A DNA stretch of 16,052 bases from Chloroflexota bacterium (GTDB lineage: Bacteria > Chloroflexota > Chloroflexia > JAMDCE01). The position numbers and the translations under genes are program-made. This document shows, piece after piece, positions 6,154-13,262 of this stretch (positions are counted from its first letter, which is position 1; each line of letters starts with the position of its first letter). Under the pieces are notes generated by a model, which ran no database searches, had not been told where the DNA came from, and saw only the letters and a list, made by a program, of their open reading frames with translations. The stretch covers positions 1 through 16,052 of the forward strand of contig JAMDCE010000680.1 of assembly GCA_023489135.1 (NCBI GenBank), in the 5' to 3' direction.

Positions 6154-7542
6154 CTACTTCTTGTCAAGCCACTCGCCAAGGTTTATGCTATCCACCGCGT
6201 CCTCAGGAACCTTGATCTTCTCCGGGAACGCGATATCCAACGGCCGGGTCGCATCGATGATGACCTTGGTATTGCCCATGGCAGTGGTGAAGAAATTCCG
6301 CGCGTTTTGGATGACGCTGACGTCGCGCATTGGGTTCGTTTGGGTGAGAATGGCCCACATCACGTCTGATTCGTCGAAGGGGTCGATTTCCTCGTCTACT
6401 ACCACCACCCACTGCATCAGCGGAGTGTGGGTCAGCACCTCCATCCCAACGATCTTGGCATTCCCCTCGACCTTCTTCTCGACTGACACGTAGCACACGA
6501 AGCGGCCGCAGCCGGAATAAGGCATATGAACGGCCTTGACTCCCCCGAACTTCTGATTCACGGCATTGTAGATGCTGCCTTCTTTGGGTAGGCCGCCGAG
6601 GTTCCAGTGGCCCTGGTGGCCGGAGAAAATGTCCTGCAAAATGGCATTGTCGCGATGGGACAGGGCGGTGACCTCGGCGATCGGGCGCAGGCATTGCGCC
6701 TGGTAGTGACGCGTAACCTCCCCAAAGGGGTCCACAACTTCACGAGCACCGGGAATGATCTCGCCCTCGATAATGATCTCGGCGTCGGCGGGCACCATGA
6801 AATCCTTCCCCCAGGTCTCGGAGGGAACCAGCCGCAGCGGCTCGTCCAGGAACCCGCCGATACTGTCATAGTCGTTCTTACCCCAGGGTGACAGGCTCAA
6901 GGAGCCAAGAAGGAAAGCAGGATGATGGCCCAGGACGTTTACCACGGGAGCGCGCTGGCCTCGAGCCTCCCATTTGGCCAGGATGCGCTCGTGGTGCGGA
7001 GAGTGAATTGAGATGCCTACTTTCCGGGGTCCCTTGTAGAACGTTTTGATGAAAGATATATCGTAGAAGCCGTCGTCGGGGTCTTTCATAATGCAGGTGA
7101 GCGTGAGCACGGGGCCCACGTCCATATGGAAGTGCCGGACTATCGGGAGTCTACGAATGTCCACCGCATCGCCCACCGCCACGTTCGCTTTCACCGGGGC
7201 CTCGCCGGCAGAGACCGTTTTCGCCGGAATGCCCGAAAGCTCTCGTCGGGCGAACTCCAGGCTCAAGGGCATCTTGGCTTTTTCCCGTGGGAAATTGAGT
7301 ATGGTGGCGCAGCGCTCGCGGGTGCCGAAGACGTTCGACACGAGCTTGAAGTCAGACTTCCCGCCCAGCAGATTCTCAGCTGAATTGAAAAGCACTGTGG
7401 GGTACTTCTTCTCTCGATCCAGCCGCTCCAGAACGGCCGTGGCTTCATAGCGATTGGGACGCACCAGGCGGCTGACTTCCGCGATGTCGTCCGGGTACTG
7501 CTCTTTCAACAAACTGATGAACTGTCTAAGATCTTTGGGCAT
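6154..7542 (-). CDS. UbiD-family (de)carboxylase, active site altered (protein 1)
   Basis: This 462-aa protein is of normal UbiD length and shows the family blocks: KLVSNVFGTRERC, VLGHHPAF, VPADAEIIIEGEI, DPFGEVTRHY, SGCGRFVCY and a C-terminal DATRP. UbiD enzymes reversibly decarboxylate aromatic or unsaturated acids with prenylated FMN. In the reference enzyme A. niger Fdc1 the key residues are N168, R173, E277 and E282. Aligned by motif, this protein has D156 for Asn, D161 for Arg and V270 for the first Glu, keeping only E275; its paralogue in this cluster keeps all four. It may therefore be a non-catalytic partner subunit or use a different chemistry. It is followed by its own zinc-ribbon gene and preceded by a structured 124-nt gap after the ferredoxin gene. 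A Shine-Dalgarno-like AGGAAG sits just before the ATG. Confidence 0.93.
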   Translation of the reverse strand: MPKDLRQFISLLKEQYPDDIAEVSRLVRPNRYEATAVLERLDREKKYPTVLFNSAENLLGGKSDFKLVSNVFGTRERCATILNFPREKAKMPLSLEFARRELSGIPAKTVSAGEAPVKANVAVGDAVDIRRLPIVRHFHMDVGPVLTLTCIMKDPDDGFYDISFIKTFYKGPRKVGISIHSPHHERILAKWEARGQRAPVVNVLGHHPAFLLGSLSLSPWGKNDYDSIGGFLDEPLRLVPSETWGKDFMVPADAEIIIEGEIIPGAREVVDPFGEVTRHYQAQCLRPIAEVTALSHRDNAILQDIFSGHQGHWNLGGLPKEGSIYNAVNQKFGGVKAVHMPYSGCGRFVCYVSVEKKVEGNAKIVGMEVLTHTPLMQWVVVVDEEIDPFDESDVMWAILTQTNPMRDVSVIQNARNFFTTAMGNTKVIIDATRPLDIAFPEKIKVPEDAVDSINLGEWLDKK

Positions 7543-7589
7543 CGCTTCCTGCTAGCACCTCCTCGAACCAATTATGTCGCCAGATCGAA

Positions 7590-7667
7590 GTGCATCGTTC
7601 CCTAAACCCCTTGGCCGAATGACCTCTTCGCGCCCGAAGGGCGCGAGTCAATTAGGGAACGACGCAC
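7590..7667 (-). promoter_or_regulatory. Long nested stem-loop between ferredoxin and UbiD genes
   Basis: Bases 7590-7605 pair with 7652-7667 over 16 positions; the one imperfect pair becomes a G-U in the minus-strand transcript. Inside lies a second perfect 8-bp hairpin (7628-7635 with 7639-7646, loop 3 nt). It begins at the ferredoxin stop codon and ends before the UbiD ribosome site. No U-run follows, so an mRNA-processing or stabilising element, or a small inserted repeat, is more likely than a terminator. Confidence 0.65.
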
Positions 7668-7873
7668 TAAAGCAGTATCATCTTGGCTGGGAAAACTATC
7701 TCCACGGCCGATTCTTTGCAATCGAGCCGGCAGGAACCGCAGTGCCAGCATTCGTCGGGGTACTTTACCACTGCCAGCCTGCGCTCCTTGTCCAGCTCTA
7801 TCACGTCGAGGGGGCAATGTCGATCACAGATTCCACATCCGTTGCATTTGGTTGCGTCTATTCTAGGAGGCAT
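7667..7873 (-). CDS. 2[4Fe-4S] ferredoxin, partner of the FAD reductase
   Basis: This 68-aa protein has two cluster-binding motifs: C10-x2-C13-x2-C16-x3-C20-P and C42-x2-C45-x2-C48-x3-C52. In bacterial ferredoxins the last Cys of each motif usually serves the other cluster. The gene starts 13 nt after the stop of the FAD protein with AAAGGA before the ATG, which points to a tight two-subunit unit. This recalls adenylylsulfate reductase, where a flavoprotein AprA works with a ferredoxin-like AprB, but the protein lacks the long C-terminal extension known for AprB. It most likely feeds electrons to or takes them from the flavin of its neighbour in the cytoplasm. Its TAG stop lies at the foot of the large intercistronic stem-loop. 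Confidence 0.93.
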   Translation of the reverse strand: MPPRIDATKCNGCGICDRHCPLDVIELDKERRLAVVKYPDECWHCGSCRLDCKESAVEIVFPAKMILL

Positions 7874-7886
7874 TGGTCTATCCTTT

Positions 7887-9584
7887 CTACGCTTCCGGAA
7901 TCTCGTAGGTGAGCGGGCTAAAGGTCACCTTAACTTCTTCTTTCGCCTTTTGCAGGACCACCTGGCCGCAGAAGTTGGCATCATCCGTTTCTTGATAGTC
8001 CACGCGGCGGTGGAAGACGCCGAACCGCGTCTCCTTGCGATGCAGCGAGGCCAGGGCGCTGAGCTTGCTAACCTGAAGCATCTCCTGGGCCTCATTGACT
8101 CTCATCAGCTCGTGGAGATTCCGCGCGACCAGTTTATCCTTGTACCCTTCCAGCTTCTCCAGCTTCGTCAGGGCGTTCCGTAAACTGCCGTCGGTCCGCA
8201 CCACACCCACGTTCTCCCACATTATCTTCCGGAGGATGTCCTCGAACTCGCGATGGCTCAAGCCCTCCTCTCGCTTCAAGGGAGCGAAGACCCGTTCCCT
8301 CTCCTTCACGATTTGCTCTTCGTCCACGGCTCCTGGACCGGCTACTTTTTGGGCGTAGACAGCCGATCCTTTTCCCGCGGCATAGCCACCGGCTATCGAA
8401 GGGCTGCAGCATCGGGTTTGATCGGCGCAATCGCCCGCGGCGTATATTCCCGGGAGCGACGAGGCGCACGTTTCATCGATCTTGATGCCGCTGGCGCACA
8501 CCTCGCCCGGCCCCGACTGCATTCCCTCGGAAATCATGATCTCAAGCAGGTCTTGGCTGAGGTCCAGTCCCTTTTGCCGAATAAAGTCGGGGAGGGTGTC
8601 CTTATCGTAGCCCAGGGTGCGATAAAGGTGCTCCATCTCCTCCTTCGACAAGTGCCGGCAGTCCATGAAAACCGGACCTCTTCCGCTCTGGTTCTCGAAC
8701 AAAACCCCTTCGACCAGCTTGAAGCGCGGCGCCTTAGTCCCGCCGGGATGATAGCGCGGCATGAACTCCTCGCCCAAGGAATTGAGCATCTTGCCACCCA
8801 TACCGGTCAGGGCGTTCAATCCGGCGGCGCTGAACCCTTTGGGGACCACCGTGATGCGGACGTATTCCATGTTGGCCAGGGCAGCGCCGGCGCGGAAGGC
8901 CATAGACTGAGCGGCGCCGGTGTCGGCGGGACACTGCCACGTGTTGAAAGGCAGGCCGGTAGGATTCTCGAAGAGCCTATTGGTGTTGCCCGTGGAGAGG
9001 ACGATGGCCTTGGCTCGGACGATGACTCCTTCCCCTGTTCGGATGTTGAATCCAGTGATTCCGGACACGCCACCGTCGCTCCTCAGCAGGTCGGTCACGG
9101 CCACTTTCTCCAGCACCTTGCATCCCAGCCGCTTGGCTTCCTTGGCCAGGCGCGGCTTCAGATGCTTGCCGTTGAAGTTCACCATGTAGGGGCCGGGCAT
9201 GCCTAGAGATCGGGTTCGATAGTAAGTGCCATCGGGCTGGGTGACCGGATTCCCGATGCGAGCCAGACGCTCGATGGCCGCCGGAAGCTCGCGGCAGTAG
9301 ATCTGGTTGATGACCTTGAGGTTGACGGCGCCCCTGGCTACCGTCCCGGCATATTGGAGGTACGCTTCTCGCGTATCCCAATCCTCGCCCGACTCCAGAT
9401 AGGCCTGGAAGTGGTCGATGCCGCCGCCCATGGAGCCACTCCTCTCGATGGCCCCCTTGTCGACGACGATCACTTTGGCCCCCTTCTCGGCGGCGGCGAT
9501 GGCGGCGTTTACGCCGGCCAGCCCACCGCCGACCACGAGGACGTCAGTTTCGTACACCTTTCCGTACTTTTCTAAACTCGGCAT
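7887..9584 (-). CDS. FAD-dependent reductase/dehydrogenase (AprA / fumarate-reductase family)
   Basis: This 565-aa flavoprotein has an N-terminal Rossmann motif DVLVVGGGLAG (15-24), an acidic residue at the end of the second strand (VIVVDKG, D42), the flavin-attachment-like RSGSMGGG segment, and a late FAD motif GIYAAGDCAD. The C-terminal helical part ends with ETRFGVFHRRVDYQETDD, the equivalent of the capping region in succinate dehydrogenase and AprA. Members reduce or oxidise C=C bonds or reduce adenylylsulfate. Here the catabolic context (ferredoxin partner, UbiD proteins, TRAP importer) suggests a redox step on an organic acid, not sulfur metabolism, but that is inference. The start is ATG 9584 with GGAGG 4 nt upstream; a longer frame to 9686 overlaps the TRAP gene and has no ribosome site. 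No signal peptide is seen, so it should be cytoplasmic. Confidence 0.92.
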   Translation of the reverse strand: MPSLEKYGKVYETDVLVVGGGLAGVNAAIAAAEKGAKVIVVDKGAIERSGSMGGGIDHFQAYLESGEDWDTREAYLQYAGTVARGAVNLKVINQIYCRELPAAIERLARIGNPVTQPDGTYYRTRSLGMPGPYMVNFNGKHLKPRLAKEAKRLGCKVLEKVAVTDLLRSDGGVSGITGFNIRTGEGVIVRAKAIVLSTGNTNRLFENPTGLPFNTWQCPADTGAAQSMAFRAGAALANMEYVRITVVPKGFSAAGLNALTGMGGKMLNSLGEEFMPRYHPGGTKAPRFKLVEGVLFENQSGRGPVFMDCRHLSKEEMEHLYRTLGYDKDTLPDFIRQKGLDLSQDLLEIMISEGMQSGPGEVCASGIKIDETCASSLPGIYAAGDCADQTRCCSPSIAGGYAAGKGSAVYAQKVAGPGAVDEEQIVKERERVFAPLKREEGLSHREFEDILRKIMWENVGVVRTDGSLRNALTKLEKLEGYKDKLVARNLHELMRVNEAQEMLQVSKLSALASLHRKETRFGVFHRRVDYQETDDANFCGQVVLQKAKEEVKVTFSPLTYEIPEA

Positions 9585-9633
9585 TTCTCCTCCATTTCCA
9601 ATGAGCAAGAACTTCCTAGCAAGCCGAAGCGAT

Positions 9634-11580
9634 CTAGGCTTCAGTTGGAGCGCCCACCATGCGAGCGGGCCGCCGTCTCCACTCATGCCACAGAACCGGC
9701 GCCACGATGACCAACCCCACTAAGTTGATGATCCAACCGACCAGGGCATTGCCACCCACACTTGGTGGCAGGATCAAAGCAACCCCACACAAGCCGATGA
9801 CTATGCGCTTGAGCCAGTTCAACTCTCCCACGAAGTAACCCACCAGAGCTATCCCCAGGACAACGGTGCCGATGATCGCCGTGACAGCGGCCGCCACGAT
9901 GTCTTCAAGGTTGCCCCGCAACAGCAACGCGGTCGAGCCCACGAACATGAAGGGCACCACATAGGCTACCCCGGCGAGTCGCATCGCCTCGTAACCCGTT
10001 CGCCAGAAATTGGCCCTTGCGATGGCCGCCGCGGCATAAGCGGCCAGACAGACGGGAGGGGTAATCATCGAGAGCATTCCGAAATAGAAAACGAACAGAT
10101 GCGCCGCCAGTGGGAGCATGCCCATTTGAATCAAGGCCGGGGCGACCATCACGGCCAGCAGAATATACACCGCGGATGTGGGCATCCCCATACCCAGGAT
10201 CAGTGCCACTATAGCGGTCAGAATCAGAAGCACGATGATGTTGCCGCCGGCTAGATTGACCAGGGCATTAGATAGTATGAACGCCAGGCCGCTTACCTGC
10301 ATCGACCCAATTATCAGGCCGGCTAGGGCCACGATTACTCCCACGTCCAACAGCACTCGGCTCGTCTTTTCCAGGGAGTCGATTATCCACCCCGGGTGGC
10401 GACGCAACTCCGACTGGAAAAGGCCCAGCACTATCGCCAGGAAGGCGGCCAGAAGGCCGGCCTTCGACTCCGGTACCGCTGCGAGGAAGAGGAAGTAGAT
10501 CAATGCCAGCACGGGCAGCACGAATTGCCAGCCGCTGCGCAAGGCGCGATTTACACTGATTAACGGGGCATTACCGCTGGTGGTGCCTCGAAGGCCGTGC
10601 CGCGCCGCCTCCAGATCCACCTGCACGTACAGGCACAGGTAATAGAGAACGGCCGGAAGAATGGCGGCAATGGCTACCTCGCGATAAGGGATGGCCAGGA
10701 ACTGAGCGATGATAAAAGCGGCGGCCCCCATCACCGGTGGCATCAGCTGTCCACCCGTAGAAGCCACCGACTCGATAGCCCCCGCGACGTGCGCCTTGTA
10801 GCCCGTCTTCTTCATCAAGGGGATGGTTAGATTGCCGACGACTACCACATTGGAAACGGCGCTGCCGGAAATCATTCCGAACATGCTCGACGCGAAGACC
10901 GCCACCTTGGCGGCTCCGCCCCGGTATTTCCCCATAGTCGAAGTGGCGAGGTTGGTGAAGAAATCGCCGACCCCCGTCGAGTTCAATACCGAGCCAAAGT
11001 AGATGAAAGCGAGCACCACGGTGGCCGCCACTGCCAGCGGCAGCCCAAGCAACGAGTTAGTATCGACGTAAAGATAGTTAACCAACTGGGGCCAGGGCAC
11101 CGACGAGCCGGCGAATCCGGCCGGCATAACGTCGGCATAGGCGGCGTACAGAATGAAGAGGGACCCGATGGTCACCAGTATCCATCCCGATACTCGACGG
11201 TTGGCCTCCAGCACCAGCAAGACGGCTATGCCACCCAGGATGAGCCTATCCACCGTCGGCTCACCCATCCGCAAGAGAATCTCATCATAGCGAACCGCGA
11301 GGTAGAGCCCAACCACGAGCCCCAGAAGACTCAAGATAAGATCATACCACGGAACCCGGTCGGGAGCCGACTTGGAGGTGGGCATCGCGACCAGGAATAC
11401 CGAGCTAAGAATGAGCCCCAAGAAAACGCTCAGGTACTGACCCTGCGGGATCGACGTCCCGAAGTAGTCCGGAAGGTCGAAAATGAACACGATCCCCAGA
11501 ATCGGGATCAAGCACAGGAGGACCTTCTGCAAAACGGCCATCGGCCCGTGGAGGGTCCTGAACTTCAGTACTTCATCCAA
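9634..11580 (-). CDS. TRAP transporter permease, fused DctQ-DctM, TAXI type
   Basis: This is a large, very hydrophobic protein of about 648 aa with many membrane segments throughout. It carries the hallmarks of fused TRAP permeases (4TM/12TM family): MFGMISGSAVSNVVVVG, the GAIESVASTGGQLMPPVMGAAAFI block, and LILGMGMPTSAVYILLA followed by MLSMITPPVCLAAYAA. TRAP systems use an ion gradient and an extracytoplasmic binding protein to import organic acids. The binding protein gene lies directly upstream. The start is uncertain. TTG at 11580 has AAGGGG 6 nt upstream and gives a short cytoplasmic leader of the kind seen in relatives; ATG 11541 is the alternative with no clear ribosome site. A still longer frame to 11679 runs through the hairpin after the binding-protein gene and is unlikely. 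It most likely imports the substrate of the cluster. Confidence 0.93.
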   Translation of the reverse strand: MDEVLKFRTLHGPMAVLQKVLLCLIPILGIVFIFDLPDYFGTSIPQGQYLSVFLGLILSSVFLVAMPTSKSAPDRVPWYDLILSLLGLVVGLYLAVRYDEILLRMGEPTVDRLILGGIAVLLVLEANRRVSGWILVTIGSLFILYAAYADVMPAGFAGSSVPWPQLVNYLYVDTNSLLGLPLAVAATVVLAFIYFGSVLNSTGVGDFFTNLATSTMGKYRGGAAKVAVFASSMFGMISGSAVSNVVVVGNLTIPLMKKTGYKAHVAGAIESVASTGGQLMPPVMGAAAFIIAQFLAIPYREVAIAAILPAVLYYLCLYVQVDLEAARHGLRGTTSGNAPLISVNRALRSGWQFVLPVLALIYFLFLAAVPESKAGLLAAFLAIVLGLFQSELRRHPGWIIDSLEKTSRVLLDVGVIVALAGLIIGSMQVSGLAFILSNALVNLAGGNIIVLLILTAIVALILGMGMPTSAVYILLAVMVAPALIQMGMLPLAAHLFVFYFGMLSMITPPVCLAAYAAAAIARANFWRTGYEAMRLAGVAYVVPFMFVGSTALLLRGNLEDIVAAAVTAIIGTVVLGIALVGYFVGELNWLKRIVIGLCGVALILPPSVGGNALVGWIINLVGLVIVAPVLWHEWRRRPARMVGAPTEA

Positions 11581-11670
11581 GATGTGCCCCTTCTTTCCAT
11601 CGACTCTGTCTGGCCCAAGGAAACAAGTTGGCAGCGAGAATCTCCGCCCGTAACCTTGGCTACCAGGAAC

Positions 11671-11697
11671 GCGGGGCACTATGGCACAGCGCCCCGC
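11671..11697 (-). promoter_or_regulatory. Intercistronic hairpin after the binding-protein gene
   Basis: gcggggc (11671-11677) pairs perfectly with gccccgc (11691-11697) around a 13-nt loop. It sits 18 nt past the stop of the binding-protein gene, without a U-run. Such hairpins often protect the mRNA of the abundant binding protein or partly stop transcription before the permease. This role is inferred. Confidence 0.5.
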
Positions 11698-11715
11698 TTG
11701 AGCAAACCCAAGGTG

Positions 11716-12951
11716 CTATTTGATGAACGGCAGCTCGCCCTTCAGGAGTTGTTCCTGGTTCTTGTCCATTTCGGCGGTCCAGATCCCCTTCTCCTTGTAG
11801 AAAGCGATGGCACCGGGGTGATAGGGCAAGGTCGCCGTCTTGGAAAGGTACATATCGGTTTTCCAGTCGGCAAACTGGGAGTGCATGGGCTTCAGCTTCT
11901 CGGCGTTATCCCACCAGGTCTTTACCAGAGTGTAAGCGACGATGTCGGGCACGTTGCTCGACGCCATCAAAACGGTGGGGTATCCCCAGATGGCTGTGTC
12001 CTTGACCAAACCGGCCGATGAACCGGCCTTAACTTTCACCACGCGGCCACCCGGCATCATCCCCTGAACGGTGGGGAGGTTGGGCGAATCGAGGGGCAGA
12101 TCCAGGAAGCGCACACCCACCTGCGCATCGGCTTCCGCTATTTGTCCCATCCCCACCGCCACACAGGCGGCATCGAGGCGGCCTTCGGCCAGTGCGCGCA
12201 CGGCGGCCGCCGGGTCGGGAACTTCCACGGCCTTTACGTTGCTGGTAGTCAACCCAGCGAGGGCAGCGGTCGTGTAGGCAGCTAAAGCTGCTCCTCCGTG
12301 CGCCTTGAACCCCCAGGCAACCCTGGCTCCCTTGAGATCGTCCGCGGTCTGATACTTCGAATCCTTGCGCACCAGCATGCCGACGGTCAAGTCCGTACCC
12401 ATCATGAGACCGCGAAGCGTGTTGTACGACTTGTTGTAAGGGATGGGGATTGTCACCCCAGCGGGCAAGGGCTTGGGCGTAGCTTTTCCTGTGAAGGCCT
12501 GCCAGGCTTCCACGGAGTTAAGGATAGCCGTCTCCGGTTTGCCCGCGGATGACATCTGGGGGATGTAGGCCGGCGACCCGGAAAATGGCTGAACGATCAC
12601 CTGCAGTGGCCCGGCGTCGCTGGCCACCTTTGCGAGGCCGGTGCCCATGGCATTCAGGGTCGTGCCCGGTGTAGACGTGGCGAGAGTGACGTTTCGTGGC
12701 AACTGGCCGCTTGGTTTCGGGGCCGCGGCCGCGGGCTTAGTCGCCGCCGGCGCCTTAGTGGCCTCGGGCGCCTTGGTAGCTTGGGCGGCAGGCTTGGTGG
12801 CCTCGCCCGCCGGCTTTTCCGGTGCTTTCGCAGGCGCGGTAGTTGGCTTGGCCACCGTCGGCGTAGGCGTTGCGGCGGCAGAGCAGGCAGACGCCAAGAG
12901 GGATACGACGATGACGACTCCCATCAGGACCCTGGTCATACTGCGATCCAT
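11716..12951 (-). CDS. TAXI-family TRAP substrate-binding lipoprotein
   Basis: This 411-aa protein starts with a lipoprotein signal: basic MDRSMTR, a hydrophobic stretch, and the lipobox LASA-C23. A low-complexity Thr/Pro/Ala/Lys linker (24-83) follows, tethering the domain to the outer face of the membrane. Linkers of this kind are common in Chloroflexota lipoproteins. The mature part has the TAXI-type pattern: VTLATSTPGTTLNAMGTGLAK at the start, ETAILNSVEAWQAFTG, a GTDLTVGMLVRKDSKYQTADDLKGARVAWG segment, then LDAACVAVG. TAXI proteins bind glutamate, other dicarboxylates or unknown organic acids; the ligand here is unknown. ATG 12951 is chosen for the GGAGG 5 nt upstream and because it gives a clean signal peptide. 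It pairs with the fused permease downstream. Confidence 0.92.
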   Translation of the reverse strand: MDRSMTRVLMGVVIVVSLLASACSAAATPTPTVAKPTTAPAKAPEKPAGEATKPAAQATKAPEATKAPAATKPAAAAPKPSGQLPRNVTLATSTPGTTLNAMGTGLAKVASDAGPLQVIVQPFSGSPAYIPQMSSAGKPETAILNSVEAWQAFTGKATPKPLPAGVTIPIPYNKSYNTLRGLMMGTDLTVGMLVRKDSKYQTADDLKGARVAWGFKAHGGAALAAYTTAALAGLTTSNVKAVEVPDPAAAVRALAEGRLDAACVAVGMGQIAEADAQVGVRFLDLPLDSPNLPTVQGMMPGGRVVKVKAGSSAGLVKDTAIWGYPTVLMASSNVPDIVAYTLVKTWWDNAEKLKPMHSQFADWKTDMYLSKTATLPYHPGAIAFYKEKGIWTAEMDKNQEQLLKGELPFIK

Positions 12952-12977
12952 CATAACCTCCCCTAATTTACTACTTG

Positions 12978-13007
12978 GTGATATGGCGACCAAAGCACGA
13001 CCTTCAA
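12978..13007 (-). promoter_or_regulatory. Weak internal promoter candidate before the binding-protein gene
   Basis: On the minus strand TTGAAG (13007-13002) is followed after 18 bp by TATCAC (12983-12978). The match to consensus is partial. If real, it would let the transporter genes be expressed separately from the first UbiD gene. Confidence 0.25.
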
Positions 13008-13036
13008 GAACCGTGTCGAATTAGGCCTCACCATTC

Positions 13037-13186
13037 TCAGTGGTCTGCCCGGCTTACTGCCGTCGGGTTGGCAAAATACAGCTTACAAAAGGGACACATC
13101 AGATCGACATCCCTGCCTTCCAGAGAAGTGGAGGCGTAGTATCTCCGGCCGCAGCGCGGACAGGTGACCCAGAACACTTTCGGCAT
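13037..13186 (-). CDS. Small zinc-ribbon protein paired with UbiD protein 2
   Basis: This 49-aa frame starts MPKVFWVTCPRCGRRYY and has C9/C12 and C31/C34 (MCPFC). The cysteine positions exactly match those of the small protein at 5987-6142. GGAGG lies 5 nt before the ATG. It follows the UbiD protein 2 gene by 76 nt on the same strand, so the pairing UbiD then zinc ribbon occurs twice in this window. The likely role is a small accessory or structural subunit binding zinc (or iron) and contacting the decarboxylase. Apart from the shared Cys pattern and the FWV-x-CP motif the two small proteins differ, which suggests each fits its own UbiD partner. No enzymatic motif is visible. Confidence 0.75.
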   Translation of the reverse strand: MPKVFWVTCPRCGRRYYASTSLEGRDVDLMCPFCKLYFANPTAVSRADH

Positions 13187-13262
13187 TCAATCCTCCGTGT
13201 GCGTGGCGCAGTTTGTTGAAACCTCACTACTAATGTTGCAACGGATTTGCCGGACGCACCAC

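Noticed and set aside
5861..6493. 210-codon plus-strand frame across the UbiD/amidohydrolase junction
   Set aside because: It overlaps the small zinc ribbon and UbiD genes in antisense and shows no recognisable domain.
8253..9206. 317-codon plus-strand frame
   Set aside because: It is a shadow of the FAD reductase gene, which has the Rossmann motif and conserved ending.
9585..9686. N-terminal extension of the FAD reductase frame
   Set aside because: It overlaps the end of the TRAP gene and lacks a ribosome site, while ATG 9584 has GGAGG in place.
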